A stretch of 14,278 nt of DNA from CAZOVK01 sp964583165 (GTDB taxonomy: Bacteria; Bacillota; Clostridia; Lachnospirales; WRAX01), in NCBI GenBank assembly GCA_964583165.1, contig CAZOVK010000059.1, positions 1 through 14,278 on the forward strand, read 5' to 3'. The notes beneath the pieces were generated by a model that was given only the letters and a program-made list of their open reading frames with translations, was not told the origin of the DNA and made no database searches. The translations under genes were made by a program, and so were the position numbers. Shown here piece by piece: positions 1 through 5,094 of this stretch (its first letter is position 1; the number at the start of each line of letters is the position of its first letter).

Positions 1-24
1 GAAGCGTCTAAGCTGAATAAGTAA
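1..24 (+). CDS. C-terminal end of an upstream gene (partial)
   Basis: The first eight codons are open and end in TAA at 22-24, giving the tail EASKLNK. A lysine-rich end followed after 28 bases by a well-spaced ribosome binding site and start codon is what the end of a preceding co-oriented gene looks like. Too little is present to name a product, and a chance reading frame of this length cannot be excluded. Confidence 0.3.
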   Translation, partial: EASKLNK

Positions 25-52
25 AACCGTTATTTAATTTAGGGGGTTTCAT

Positions 53-325
53 ATGTCAGACAGTGCCCGCCAGTATCAAGCCAAGATAGTCAGAGAATTG
101 CAAATCGGCAACCGCTTGCCGTCAATAGAAGAAATCGTGACGGAGAAGCTTCAAAACGACAAGACGACAGTCTTTAAGCGCGAAGACATTGTCCAGCACG
201 TGGCCGTTACCATAGGTTATCCGAGTGACAGACCACTCGCCCTGTCTGTTACAGCGGCTCTTAGAAGTATGGAGTCAAAGGGTTTGGCTAAGCACTTAGA
301 GCGCGGTTTGTGGCAGGGGGTTTAG
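53..325 (+). CDS. Small protein of unknown function, possible winged-helix fold
   Basis: This encodes 90 residues from an ATG preceded by AGGGGGT at 41-47, five bases upstream. I do not recognise the family. The N-terminal half is polar and predicted helical (residues 5-32). Residues 42-90 show a helix, a proline-containing turn, a second helix (LSVTAALRSMESKGL) and then a short basic/hydrophobic strand pair (AKHLERGLWQGV). That order resembles a winged helix-turn-helix, but this is pattern reading and not a family match. No cysteine cluster, signal peptide or membrane segment is visible. The stop lies 11 bases before the preferred start of the DUF3795 gene, so the two are probably co-transcribed. 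The real gene status is well supported by the ribosome binding site and spacing; the function is unknown. Confidence 0.7.
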   Translation: MSDSARQYQAKIVRELQIGNRLPSIEEIVTEKLQNDKTTVFKREDIVQHVAVTIGYPSDRPLALSVTAALRSMESKGLAKHLERGLWQGV

Positions 326-336
326 TTAGGGTTGGT

Positions 337-888
337 ATGAAAGGTTTTTATAGGAAAGACCTGTCGTTTTCTTTATGCGGGTTAAATTGTGCCCTCTGCG
401 CAATGAAGCTGGACGGTTATTGCCCGGGCTGTGGTGGTGGGGCGGGTAATCAAGGCTGTTCAATAGCTAGGTGTAGCCTACAGCATGATATTGAATACTG
501 TTTTGAATGCCCTTCTTATCCATGTGAAAAATATGATGGCATTACGGAATTTGATTCTTTTATCACACACAGAAACCAGCTAATCGACATGGAAAAGGCT
601 CAAACTATCGGCTTAGAGCAGTATCGCCGAGAACTCACCGAAAAGAGCGCCATACTACAATACCTACTTAAAAACTTCAACGACGGGCGACAAAAAAGCC
701 TGTTTTGCATATCCGTAAACCTCATGGACATTCAAGATTTAAGAGCAATTGTTGATAGAATCGACAGCCAAATTCATGAAGTTATGACAATCAAAGAAAA
801 AGCCGCGTTGGCGGCTGTTGAGCTACAAGAGATTGCGAAACAAAAGAACCTTGTCTTAAAGCTTAACAAGAAGCCACCGAAAACATAA
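337..888 (+). CDS. DUF3795 cysteine-rich protein
   Basis: This encodes 183 residues. The N-terminal ~75 residues carry the dense cysteine pattern typical of DUF3795: CGLNCALC, then CPGC, a Cys-x5-Cys, and CFECPSYPC. The pattern suggests a metal or iron-sulphur binding module. The remainder is charged and helical, with no membrane segment. I chose the ATG at 337 because AGGG at 328-331 sits five bases before it. A GTG at 310 also extends the frame, but would overlap the upstream gene and has no better ribosome binding site. The biochemical role of DUF3795 is not known to me. The gene follows the 90-residue unknown gene by 11 bases and precedes the VOC gene by 54 bases, and no terminator is visible after it. 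Confidence 0.88.
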   Translation: MKGFYRKDLSFSLCGLNCALCAMKLDGYCPGCGGGAGNQGCSIARCSLQHDIEYCFECPSYPCEKYDGITEFDSFITHRNQLIDMEKAQTIGLEQYRRELTEKSAILQYLLKNFNDGRQKSLFCISVNLMDIQDLRAIVDRIDSQIHEVMTIKEKAALAAVELQEIAKQKNLVLKLNKKPPKT

Positions 889-892
889 TTAC

Positions 893-921
893 TTGCCGTT
901 TTGGGTATGTTAAGGTAAAAT
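893..921 (+). promoter_or_regulatory. Candidate sigma-A promoter for the VOC gene
   Basis: TTGCCG at 893-898 and TAAAAT at 916-921 are separated by exactly 17 bases, matching four of six and five of six consensus positions. Transcription would begin near 928, leaving a very short leader in which the GGGGG ribosome binding site is almost at the 5' end. This closeness is unusual, so the call is tentative. Confidence 0.4.
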
Positions 922-942
922 TCTCATAAAGGGGGTTTTACT

Positions 943-1350
943 ATGATTATACCGTATCTGTGCTTCAAAAACAACGCCGCCGAGGCTATCGCGTTTTATG
1001 AACGCGCGTTTAACGCAACTGACGTGAAGATTATGCGCTTCGGTGATGCGCCGCCAAACCCTGAGTACCCCATACCCGAAGAGCATTTGAACCTCGTCAT
1101 GCACTCTGAGATGACGGTTTATGGCGCGCGTGTTTATATCAGCGACAGCCCCACGCTAGAAGAAAACCCCGGCAACCGCATTATGCTTTCGCTCGAGTGT
1201 CAAACACCTGAGCAGGTCACTGCCGCATTCAACGCGCTGAAAGAGGGCGGTGTGGTCATGATGCCGTGTGAAGAAACATTCTTCGCGCATATGTACGGCT
1301 GGCTTACGGACAAGTTCGGCATAAGCTGGCAGATTCTGTGTCGCAAATAG
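943..1350 (+). CDS. VOC-family (PhnB/glyoxalase-like) protein
   Basis: This encodes 135 residues, the usual size for single PhnB-like proteins of the vicinal oxygen chelate fold. The N-terminus (IPYLCFKNNAAEAIAFYERAF) is the family's typical first strand and helix. Residues around 50-68 (LNLVMHSEMTVYGARVYISDS) match the conserved central strands, and the C-terminus (GWLTDKFGISWQI) is the characteristic closing motif. The ATG is preceded by AAAGGGGGT near 928-936. PhnB-like proteins are mostly of unknown substrate and usually occur as dimers in the cytoplasm, so no specific reaction can be assigned. The stop codon TAG overlaps the ribosome binding site of the next gene, so the two are translationally coupled. 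Confidence 0.9.
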   Translation: MIIPYLCFKNNAAEAIAFYERAFNATDVKIMRFGDAPPNPEYPIPEEHLNLVMHSEMTVYGARVYISDSPTLEENPGNRIMLSLECQTPEQVTAAFNALKEGGVVMMPCEETFFAHMYGWLTDKFGISWQILCRK

Positions 1351-1358
1351 GAGTTTGT

Positions 1359-1628
1359 ATGAACGATAAAGTCTATGAGTTTGACGCTGTTATCAAAAAA
1401 GTGCCCGATATAGACGGCGCGTATGTTGAATTTCCGTTTGATGTACGCGCTGAGTTCGGAAAGGGGCGCGTGAAGGTCACCGCGACATTTGACGGCGTAG
1501 TATATGACGGTAGCCTTGTCAGAATGCAAACGCCTTGCCACATCATAGGCATACGCAAGGACATTCGAGCGAAAATCGCGAAACAACCGGGGGACACTGT
1601 GGCCGTGACCGTCAGAGAACGCGAGTAG
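1359..1628 (+). CDS. DUF1905 domain protein
   Basis: This encodes 89 residues covering a complete DUF1905 domain: YEFDAVIKKVPDIDGAYVEFPFDV at the start, the middle FDGVVYDGSLVRM, and the closing IGIRKDIRAKIAKQPGDTVAVTV. Such domains occur alone or fused to YdeI/OmpD-associated domains and form a small beta barrel; the function is not established. I chose the ATG at 1359 because AGGAG at 1349-1353 lies five bases upstream, while the in-frame GTG at 1338 lies inside the preceding gene and lacks a ribosome binding site. Overlap of that AGGAG with the upstream stop codon points to coupled translation with the VOC gene. The unit ends at the terminator that follows. Confidence 0.88.
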   Translation: MNDKVYEFDAVIKKVPDIDGAYVEFPFDVRAEFGKGRVKVTATFDGVVYDGSLVRMQTPCHIIGIRKDIRAKIAKQPGDTVAVTVRERE

Positions 1629-1638
1629 TTAATAATAT

Positions 1639-1664
1639 GGGCAGATTCGGTATCTGCCCTTTTT
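1639..1664 (+). terminator. Intrinsic terminator after the DUF1905 gene
   Basis: GGGCAGAT (1639-1646) pairs perfectly with ATCTGCCC (1652-1659) around a five-base loop and is followed by TTTTT at 1660-1664. This is a standard rho-independent terminator closing the first plus-strand unit. Confidence 0.9.
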
Positions 1665-1669
1665 AGCAT

Positions 1670-1693
1670 AAAAAATCCCCGCCTGTGGCGGGG
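1670..1693 (-). terminator. Intrinsic terminator of mazF
   Basis: CCCCGCC (1677-1683) and GGCGGGG (1687-1693) form a seven-base-pair stem with a three-base loop. On the minus strand the stem is followed by ATTTTTT (complement of 1670-1676). It serves the convergent mazF gene, whose stop lies 11 bases away. Confidence 0.88.
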
Positions 1694-1704
1694 GGCAATA
1701 TGTA

Positions 1705-2052
1705 TTAGAAACCGAGTCCGAAGCTTACAAGCAGTGCTTTGTCAACCTTACGCATTAAGCTTTCATCAAGATGACATATCTTTTCGCGCAACCGCTTTTT
1801 GTCTACTGTGCGAACTTGTTCTAATAACACGACGCTATCCTTCACGAGCATGTATTGCCCGCTGTCTATCTCTATATGCGTTGGCAGTTTGGCCTTGTTA
1901 ATCTGGCTCGTGATTGCGGCGCAAATAATTGTCGGGGAATAGCGATTGCCTACGTCGTTCTGGATTATCAGAACCGGGCGAACGCCACCTTGCTCAGAAC
2001 CTATTACAGGGCTTAAATCAGCGTAGAAGATATCACCGCGCTTGACTATCAT
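1705..2052 (-). CDS. mazF: MazF/NdoA-type mRNA interferase (toxin)
   Basis: This encodes 115 residues, almost the same length as Bacillus subtilis NdoA (EndoA). The start (VKRGDIFYADLSPVIGSEQGGVRPVLIIQND) and residues 40-50 (PTIICAAITSQ) match the PemK/MazF fold. Arg25 and Thr48 occupy the positions of the catalytic arginine and threonine of NdoA. Family members are homodimeric ribonucleases that cut single-stranded mRNA at short sequences; the target site cannot be read from this sequence. An AGAGGTG ribosome binding site lies on the minus strand at 2059-2065. No antitoxin gene is present in the 165 bases upstream, where an EndoAI-like ribbon-helix-helix gene normally sits, and the next gene upstream is divergent. 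Either the antitoxin is elsewhere or this MazF acts without one. Termination is by the hairpin at 1670-1693. Confidence 0.95.
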   Translation of the reverse strand: MIVKRGDIFYADLSPVIGSEQGGVRPVLIIQNDVGNRYSPTIICAAITSQINKAKLPTHIEIDSGQYMLVKDSVVLLEQVRTVDKKRLREKICHLDESLMRKVDKALLVSFGLGF

Positions 2053-2137
2053 AACTTACACCTCTATAAACTATATGTATCGTAGCTGTATTTTTATTAT
2101 GCCCTATAAATTCTGGTTTATACTTATGGTGTCAGTT

Positions 2138-2166
2138 TTGACAGAAACTTTATTTTATGTTATAAT
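2138..2166 (+). promoter_or_regulatory. Strong sigma-A promoter with extended -10
   Basis: TTGACA at 2138-2143 and TATAAT at 2161-2166 are both perfect consensus hexamers with a 17-base spacer. TG at 2158-2159 adds an extended -10 (TGTTATAAT). Transcription should start near 2173, 45 bases before the TfoX-C gene. This is the best promoter in the window. Confidence 0.92.
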
Positions 2167-2186
2167 GCGTGTCTGTTATTATAACA
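2158..2186. promoter_or_regulatory. Candidate operator: inverted repeat over -10 and start point
   Basis: TGTTATAAT (2158-2166) and ATTATAACA (2178-2186) are perfect nine-base inverted copies separated by 11 bases. The left arm is the extended -10 itself, and the centre of the repeat (~2172) coincides with the expected transcription start. A dimeric repressor bound here would block RNA polymerase. Because only the right arm is transcribed, an RNA hairpin is not a good alternative. No candidate repressor gene is adjacent. Confidence 0.5.
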
Positions 2187-2217
2187 ATTTTATTTAGTAT
2201 CGCTGAGGAGTGAAAGA

Positions 2218-2472
2218 ATGGGCGACTTATCTGTTCTCCCGAATATCGGCAAAGAATTGGAGCGACAGTTGAATCAAGCGGGGATTTTCAGTGTCTACGA
2301 TTTAACGGAGGTCGGCAGTAGAGAAGCTTGGTTAAGAATCAAAGGTTTTGACGCTTCGGCGTGTTATAATCGTTTGTGTGCGCTGGAGGGCGCGATACAA
2401 AACATTAGATGGCATAATCTGGATGACGAGATAAAACAAGAATTGAAAACATTTTACACAACCCATAAGTAA
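2218..2472 (+). CDS. Stand-alone TfoX C-terminal domain protein
   Basis: This encodes 84 residues matching the C-terminal domain of TfoX/Sxy: LSVLPNIGKELERQLNQAGIFSVYDLTEVGSREAWLRIKG, followed by two helices ending in LDDEIKQELKTFY. The first part is a helix-hairpin-helix-like module (LPNIGKELERQL and AGIFSVYDLTEVG). The N-terminal TfoX domain of the proteobacterial competence regulator is absent, which is common for Bacillota single-domain versions; their function is not known. The ATG at 2218 follows GAGGAG (2205-2210) with seven-base spacing. The gene is monocistronic: a consensus promoter with a candidate operator lies before it and a terminator after it. Confidence 0.88.
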   Translation: MGDLSVLPNIGKELERQLNQAGIFSVYDLTEVGSREAWLRIKGFDASACYNRLCALEGAIQNIRWHNLDDEIKQELKTFYTTHK

Positions 2473-2479
2473 AACGATG

Positions 2480-2505
2480 ACCCGCCTTTTCGGCGGGTTA
2501 TTTTT
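2480..2505 (+). terminator. Intrinsic terminator after the TfoX-C gene
   Basis: ACCCGCC (2480-2486) pairs with GGCGGGT (2492-2498) around a five-base TTTTC loop, followed by the T-rich run TATTTTT to 2505. It isolates the TfoX-C gene from the sporulation operon. Confidence 0.9.
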
Positions 2506-2526
2506 GTCTATTAACTGGCATATGAT
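2498..2526 (+). promoter_or_regulatory. Possible sigma-E promoter for yqfC
   Basis: CATATGAT at 2519-2526 resembles the sigma-E -10 element (CATA....T), and TTATTTT near 2498-2504 is a weak -35 candidate 14 bases upstream. The Bacillus yqfC-yqfD genes are reported to belong to the mother-cell sigma-E regulon, which makes the placement reasonable. The -35 match is poor and overlaps the T-run of the preceding terminator, so this is only a suggestion. Confidence 0.3.
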
Positions 2527-2551
2527 ATATTACGTTTGGGGGGAGCATGTA

Positions 2552-2833
2552 ATGCCGACGACGCTGATAACGTCAGTAAAACAAAAACTGGGCGCGATGC
2601 TGGATGTTCCTTCGGAAATCGCGCTGGACTTGCCTGTTGTCAGCATGAAGGGGAATAACAGTTTGGTTGTTGAGAATTACAAGGGCTTGTTGGAGTTTAC
2701 GTCGGAGCTTGTGCGTGTTAAAGCGGGGAATGTCACGTTACGCGTGACGGGGGCGAAACTCACCATCAAAACGATTAACGCCGATACGCTGACACTGGGT
2801 GGCAGTATCGGAACAGTAGAGTTTCTGCAATAA
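2552..2833 (+). CDS. yqfC: Sporulation protein YqfC (YabP/YqfC family)
   Basis: This encodes 93 residues, the same length as Bacillus YqfC. The sequence shows LDVPSEIALDLPVVSMKGNNSLVVENYKGLLEFTSELVRVKAGNVTLRVTGAKLTIKTINADTLTLGGSIGTVEF, the beta-rich repeat pattern of the YabP/YqfC family. The family acts during endospore formation, with YqfC partnering YqfD; its molecular role is unclear. I chose the ATG at 2552 because GGGGGGAG (2538-2544) lies seven bases upstream. An in-frame ATG at 2477 would fall inside the preceding terminator. The yqfD start is 33 bases downstream, so the two are an operon. Confidence 0.93.
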   Translation: MPTTLITSVKQKLGAMLDVPSEIALDLPVVSMKGNNSLVVENYKGLLEFTSELVRVKAGNVTLRVTGAKLTIKTINADTLTLGGSIGTVEFLQ

Positions 2834-2866
2834 ATACGTTACTACAATAATACAAGGAGTTGGCGC

Positions 2867-4087
2867 ATGGGCAATCTCTTTGGCGAAATCAAGGGTTATG
2901 TACGCATAAAGGTCACGGGTTTTTCGGTTGAGCGGTTTATCAACATGGCGGCTTATCGCGGTATTCCTATTAGGGATATTGAGCGTGACGGAGCGGCCGC
3001 CACTATGTTTGTCACGATTGACGGTTTTAAGAAACTGAAAGACTGTGCGCGTAAGAGCCGCTGTAAGGTTAAGATTACGGAGAAGCACGGCCTGCCTTTT
3101 TTTATTTTTCGTTATCGAAAGCGGTGGTTTTTGGCGGCGGGTGGGCTGTTCTTTGTCGCCGCGCTTGTTTTTCTCGCGTCTTTTGTGTGGCTTATCGAGA
3201 TTGAAGGCAACGAACGCATCAGTAGGGAAGACATTCTTACATATTTGAGCGACAACGGTATGAAGATAGGCGCGTTTAAGCCGTCGCTAAACGCAAAACA
3301 GCTCGCGAAAGAGATGATGTTTGATTTTTCTGACATCAGTTGGGTTAATATAGATATTAACGGCACACGCGCGACAATCAAGCTGACAGAAACCTTACCC
3401 AAAGCAGAGTTTTTCGACGAAGAAGCGGCGTGTGACATAGTGGCGAAGAAAGACGGTGTTATCGTGAGTGTCTATACGTCACGTGGCACGCCTGTTGTTC
3501 GCGCGGGTGATGTGGTACGCGCGGGTGATATGTTGGTGAAGTCGGAGTTGGCGATAGGCACGGAGGACACGGGCATAACCTATCAATATGTTCACGCCGA
3601 AGCGTTTGTTTATGCCACGTCATTCTACGAAATACGATACCGCGTGCCGCTGTCGTATGATGTCAAGGTCTTCACCGGTAAGGAAAAGAATGCGCATTCG
3701 CTTATTATCATGGACAACAGATTAAATTTACAAAAACACTCGTCAAGTTTTGAAAACTATGATAGAATAGTTACAAACAAACAGCTATCAATAACCGCGG
3801 ACTATCCATTACCCGTTGTGTTCGAGCGCACGACATATCGTGAGTTTATGCTTGAACCACGAACGCGAACTTTGGATGAAGCGCGGGCGTTAGCCGACAG
3901 ACTGATTACGGCGCGGATAGAAAACGAGATAAAATCAACCGTCACAGAGCGCACGACACAAATGAATCTCGTTGACGACATACTATATGCGCGGTCGATT
4001 ATAACGACGGTTGAGCGCATAGACCTAGCGCGTCCGCGCGGTGAAACAGGGCTTGAGTATGACACAGATGACACAATCTTGGAGTGA
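2867..4087 (+). CDS. yqfD: Sporulation membrane protein YqfD
   Basis: This encodes 406 residues. The N-terminal ~80 residues (GYVRIKVTGFSVERFINMAAYRGIPI) are the cytoplasmic YqfD domain. One membrane segment spans about residues 87-110. It is followed by an extracytoplasmic region opening with IEIEGNERISREDIL, which resembles an FtsQ/POTRA-like module, and then a VSVYTSRGTPVVRAGDVVRAGDMLV segment typical of the family. YqfD is a stage IV sporulation protein expected in the mother-cell-derived membrane. The start follows AAGGAG (2854-2859) at seven-base spacing. The length and architecture are normal. The stop codon overlaps the GTG proposed as the phoH start, so translation may be coupled. 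Confidence 0.95.
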   Translation: MGNLFGEIKGYVRIKVTGFSVERFINMAAYRGIPIRDIERDGAAATMFVTIDGFKKLKDCARKSRCKVKITEKHGLPFFIFRYRKRWFLAAGGLFFVAALVFLASFVWLIEIEGNERISREDILTYLSDNGMKIGAFKPSLNAKQLAKEMMFDFSDISWVNIDINGTRATIKLTETLPKAEFFDEEAACDIVAKKDGVIVSVYTSRGTPVVRAGDVVRAGDMLVKSELAIGTEDTGITYQYVHAEAFVYATSFYEIRYRVPLSYDVKVFTGKEKNAHSLIIMDNRLNLQKHSSSFENYDRIVTNKQLSITADYPLPVVFERTTYREFMLEPRTRTLDEARALADRLITARIENEIKSTVTERTTQMNLVDDILYARSIITTVERIDLARPRGETGLEYDTDDTILE

Positions 4088-5079
4088 TTACGCTGGAAAA
4101 ACGAAACATCAGCCTGAGCGGGGCTGTATCGGCCATTTTCGGCCCATTCGATATGTACCTAAAGAAGATAGAAAACGCATTCAGCATAAACATTGTGAAC
4201 CGCGACGGTGATGTGGTGCTTCTGGGCGAATCACGTCAGCTTGACAAGGCCGAACAGGTTCTGAAGAAGCTAGCCGCGTTTGTCGATAAGTCAGAGCGCG
4301 TAGACGAACAGCGCGTGAATTATTTGATTGCGTCTGTTGAAGAAGAGGGCTTCACACAGGTTGAAAAACTCGCTGACGATATAGTTTGTCTGACTGTATC
4401 GGGCAAGCCCATAAAGCCTAAGACATTAGGGCAAAAGCAATATGTCGAACAAATCCGCAAGAACACCATCGTCTTTGGCGTTGGCCCTGCGGGTACGGGT
4501 AAAACATATCTTGCTATGGCAATGGCCATAAACGCGTTTAAGCGCAATGAGGTCGGGCGGATAATTCTCACGCGCCCTGCTATTGAGGCGGGTGAAAAAC
4601 TGGGCTTTTTGCCCGGCGATTTGCAACAGAAGGTTGACCCGTATTTGCGCCCGCTCTATGACGCTCTCTATGAAATCATGGGCCCCGAAAGCTTCTTAAA
4701 GCACATGGAGAAAGGCTCAATCGAAGTCGCGCCTTTGGCTTACATGCGCGGACGAACATTGGACAACTCGTTTATCGTCTTAGATGAAGCCCAGAACACA
4801 ACGCCAGAACAGATGAAGATGTTCTTGACGCGTTTGGGCTTTGGCTCACGCGCCGTTATTACGGGCGATATAACCCAGATTGACCTACCCGAGGGTAAGC
4901 GAAGTGGGCTAAAGGACGCGCTGTCAGTGCTTAAAGACATTGAAGGCATAGCCGCAAGCCACTTAACACACAAAGACGTTGTACGCCACCCACTGATTCA
5001 ACAGATAATCATGGCATACGACAAGCGCAAGACAGAAGACAAACCCGCGCGCGGTATAATCCGACGCAAGCGACAATAG
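4084..5079 (+). CDS. phoH: PhoH-family P-loop ATPase
   Basis: This encodes about 331 residues, the usual PhoH length. An N-terminal domain (residues 1-110) precedes the ATPase core. The Walker A motif GPAGTGKT is at about 134-141, the RPAIEAGEKLGFLPGD motif follows, and the Walker B motif FIVLDEAQNTT is at about 230-240. The later stretch GSRAVITGDITQIDLP is also diagnostic. PhoH-like proteins are cytoplasmic ATPases linked to RNA metabolism, and in Bacillota this gene is regularly found with ybeY, as here. The start is uncertain. GTG at 4084 overlaps the yqfD stop but has no spaced ribosome binding site. GGAG at 4081-4084 would suit an in-frame CTG at 4093, giving MEKRNISLSGAV. The stop lies 15 bases before pgpH. 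Confidence 0.96.
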   Translation: MITLEKRNISLSGAVSAIFGPFDMYLKKIENAFSINIVNRDGDVVLLGESRQLDKAEQVLKKLAAFVDKSERVDEQRVNYLIASVEEEGFTQVEKLADDIVCLTVSGKPIKPKTLGQKQYVEQIRKNTIVFGVGPAGTGKTYLAMAMAINAFKRNEVGRIILTRPAIEAGEKLGFLPGDLQQKVDPYLRPLYDALYEIMGPESFLKHMEKGSIEVAPLAYMRGRTLDNSFIVLDEAQNTTPEQMKMFLTRLGFGSRAVITGDITQIDLPEGKRSGLKDALSVLKDIEGIAASHLTHKDVVRHPLIQQIIMAYDKRKTEDKPARGIIRRKRQ

Positions 5080-5094
5080 ATTTTTGGTGATTGA

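Noticed and set aside
2477..2551. Extended N-terminus for yqfC from an ATG at 2477
   Set aside because: That start lies in the preceding terminator hairpin and has no ribosome binding site. The ATG at 2552 has a strong site and gives the usual family length.
3500..3529. Twelve-base direct repeat (CGCGCGGGTGAT) in yqfD
   Set aside because: It encodes VRAGD-VVRAGD, a normal pattern for this segment of YqfD, so the repeat is explained by the protein motif.
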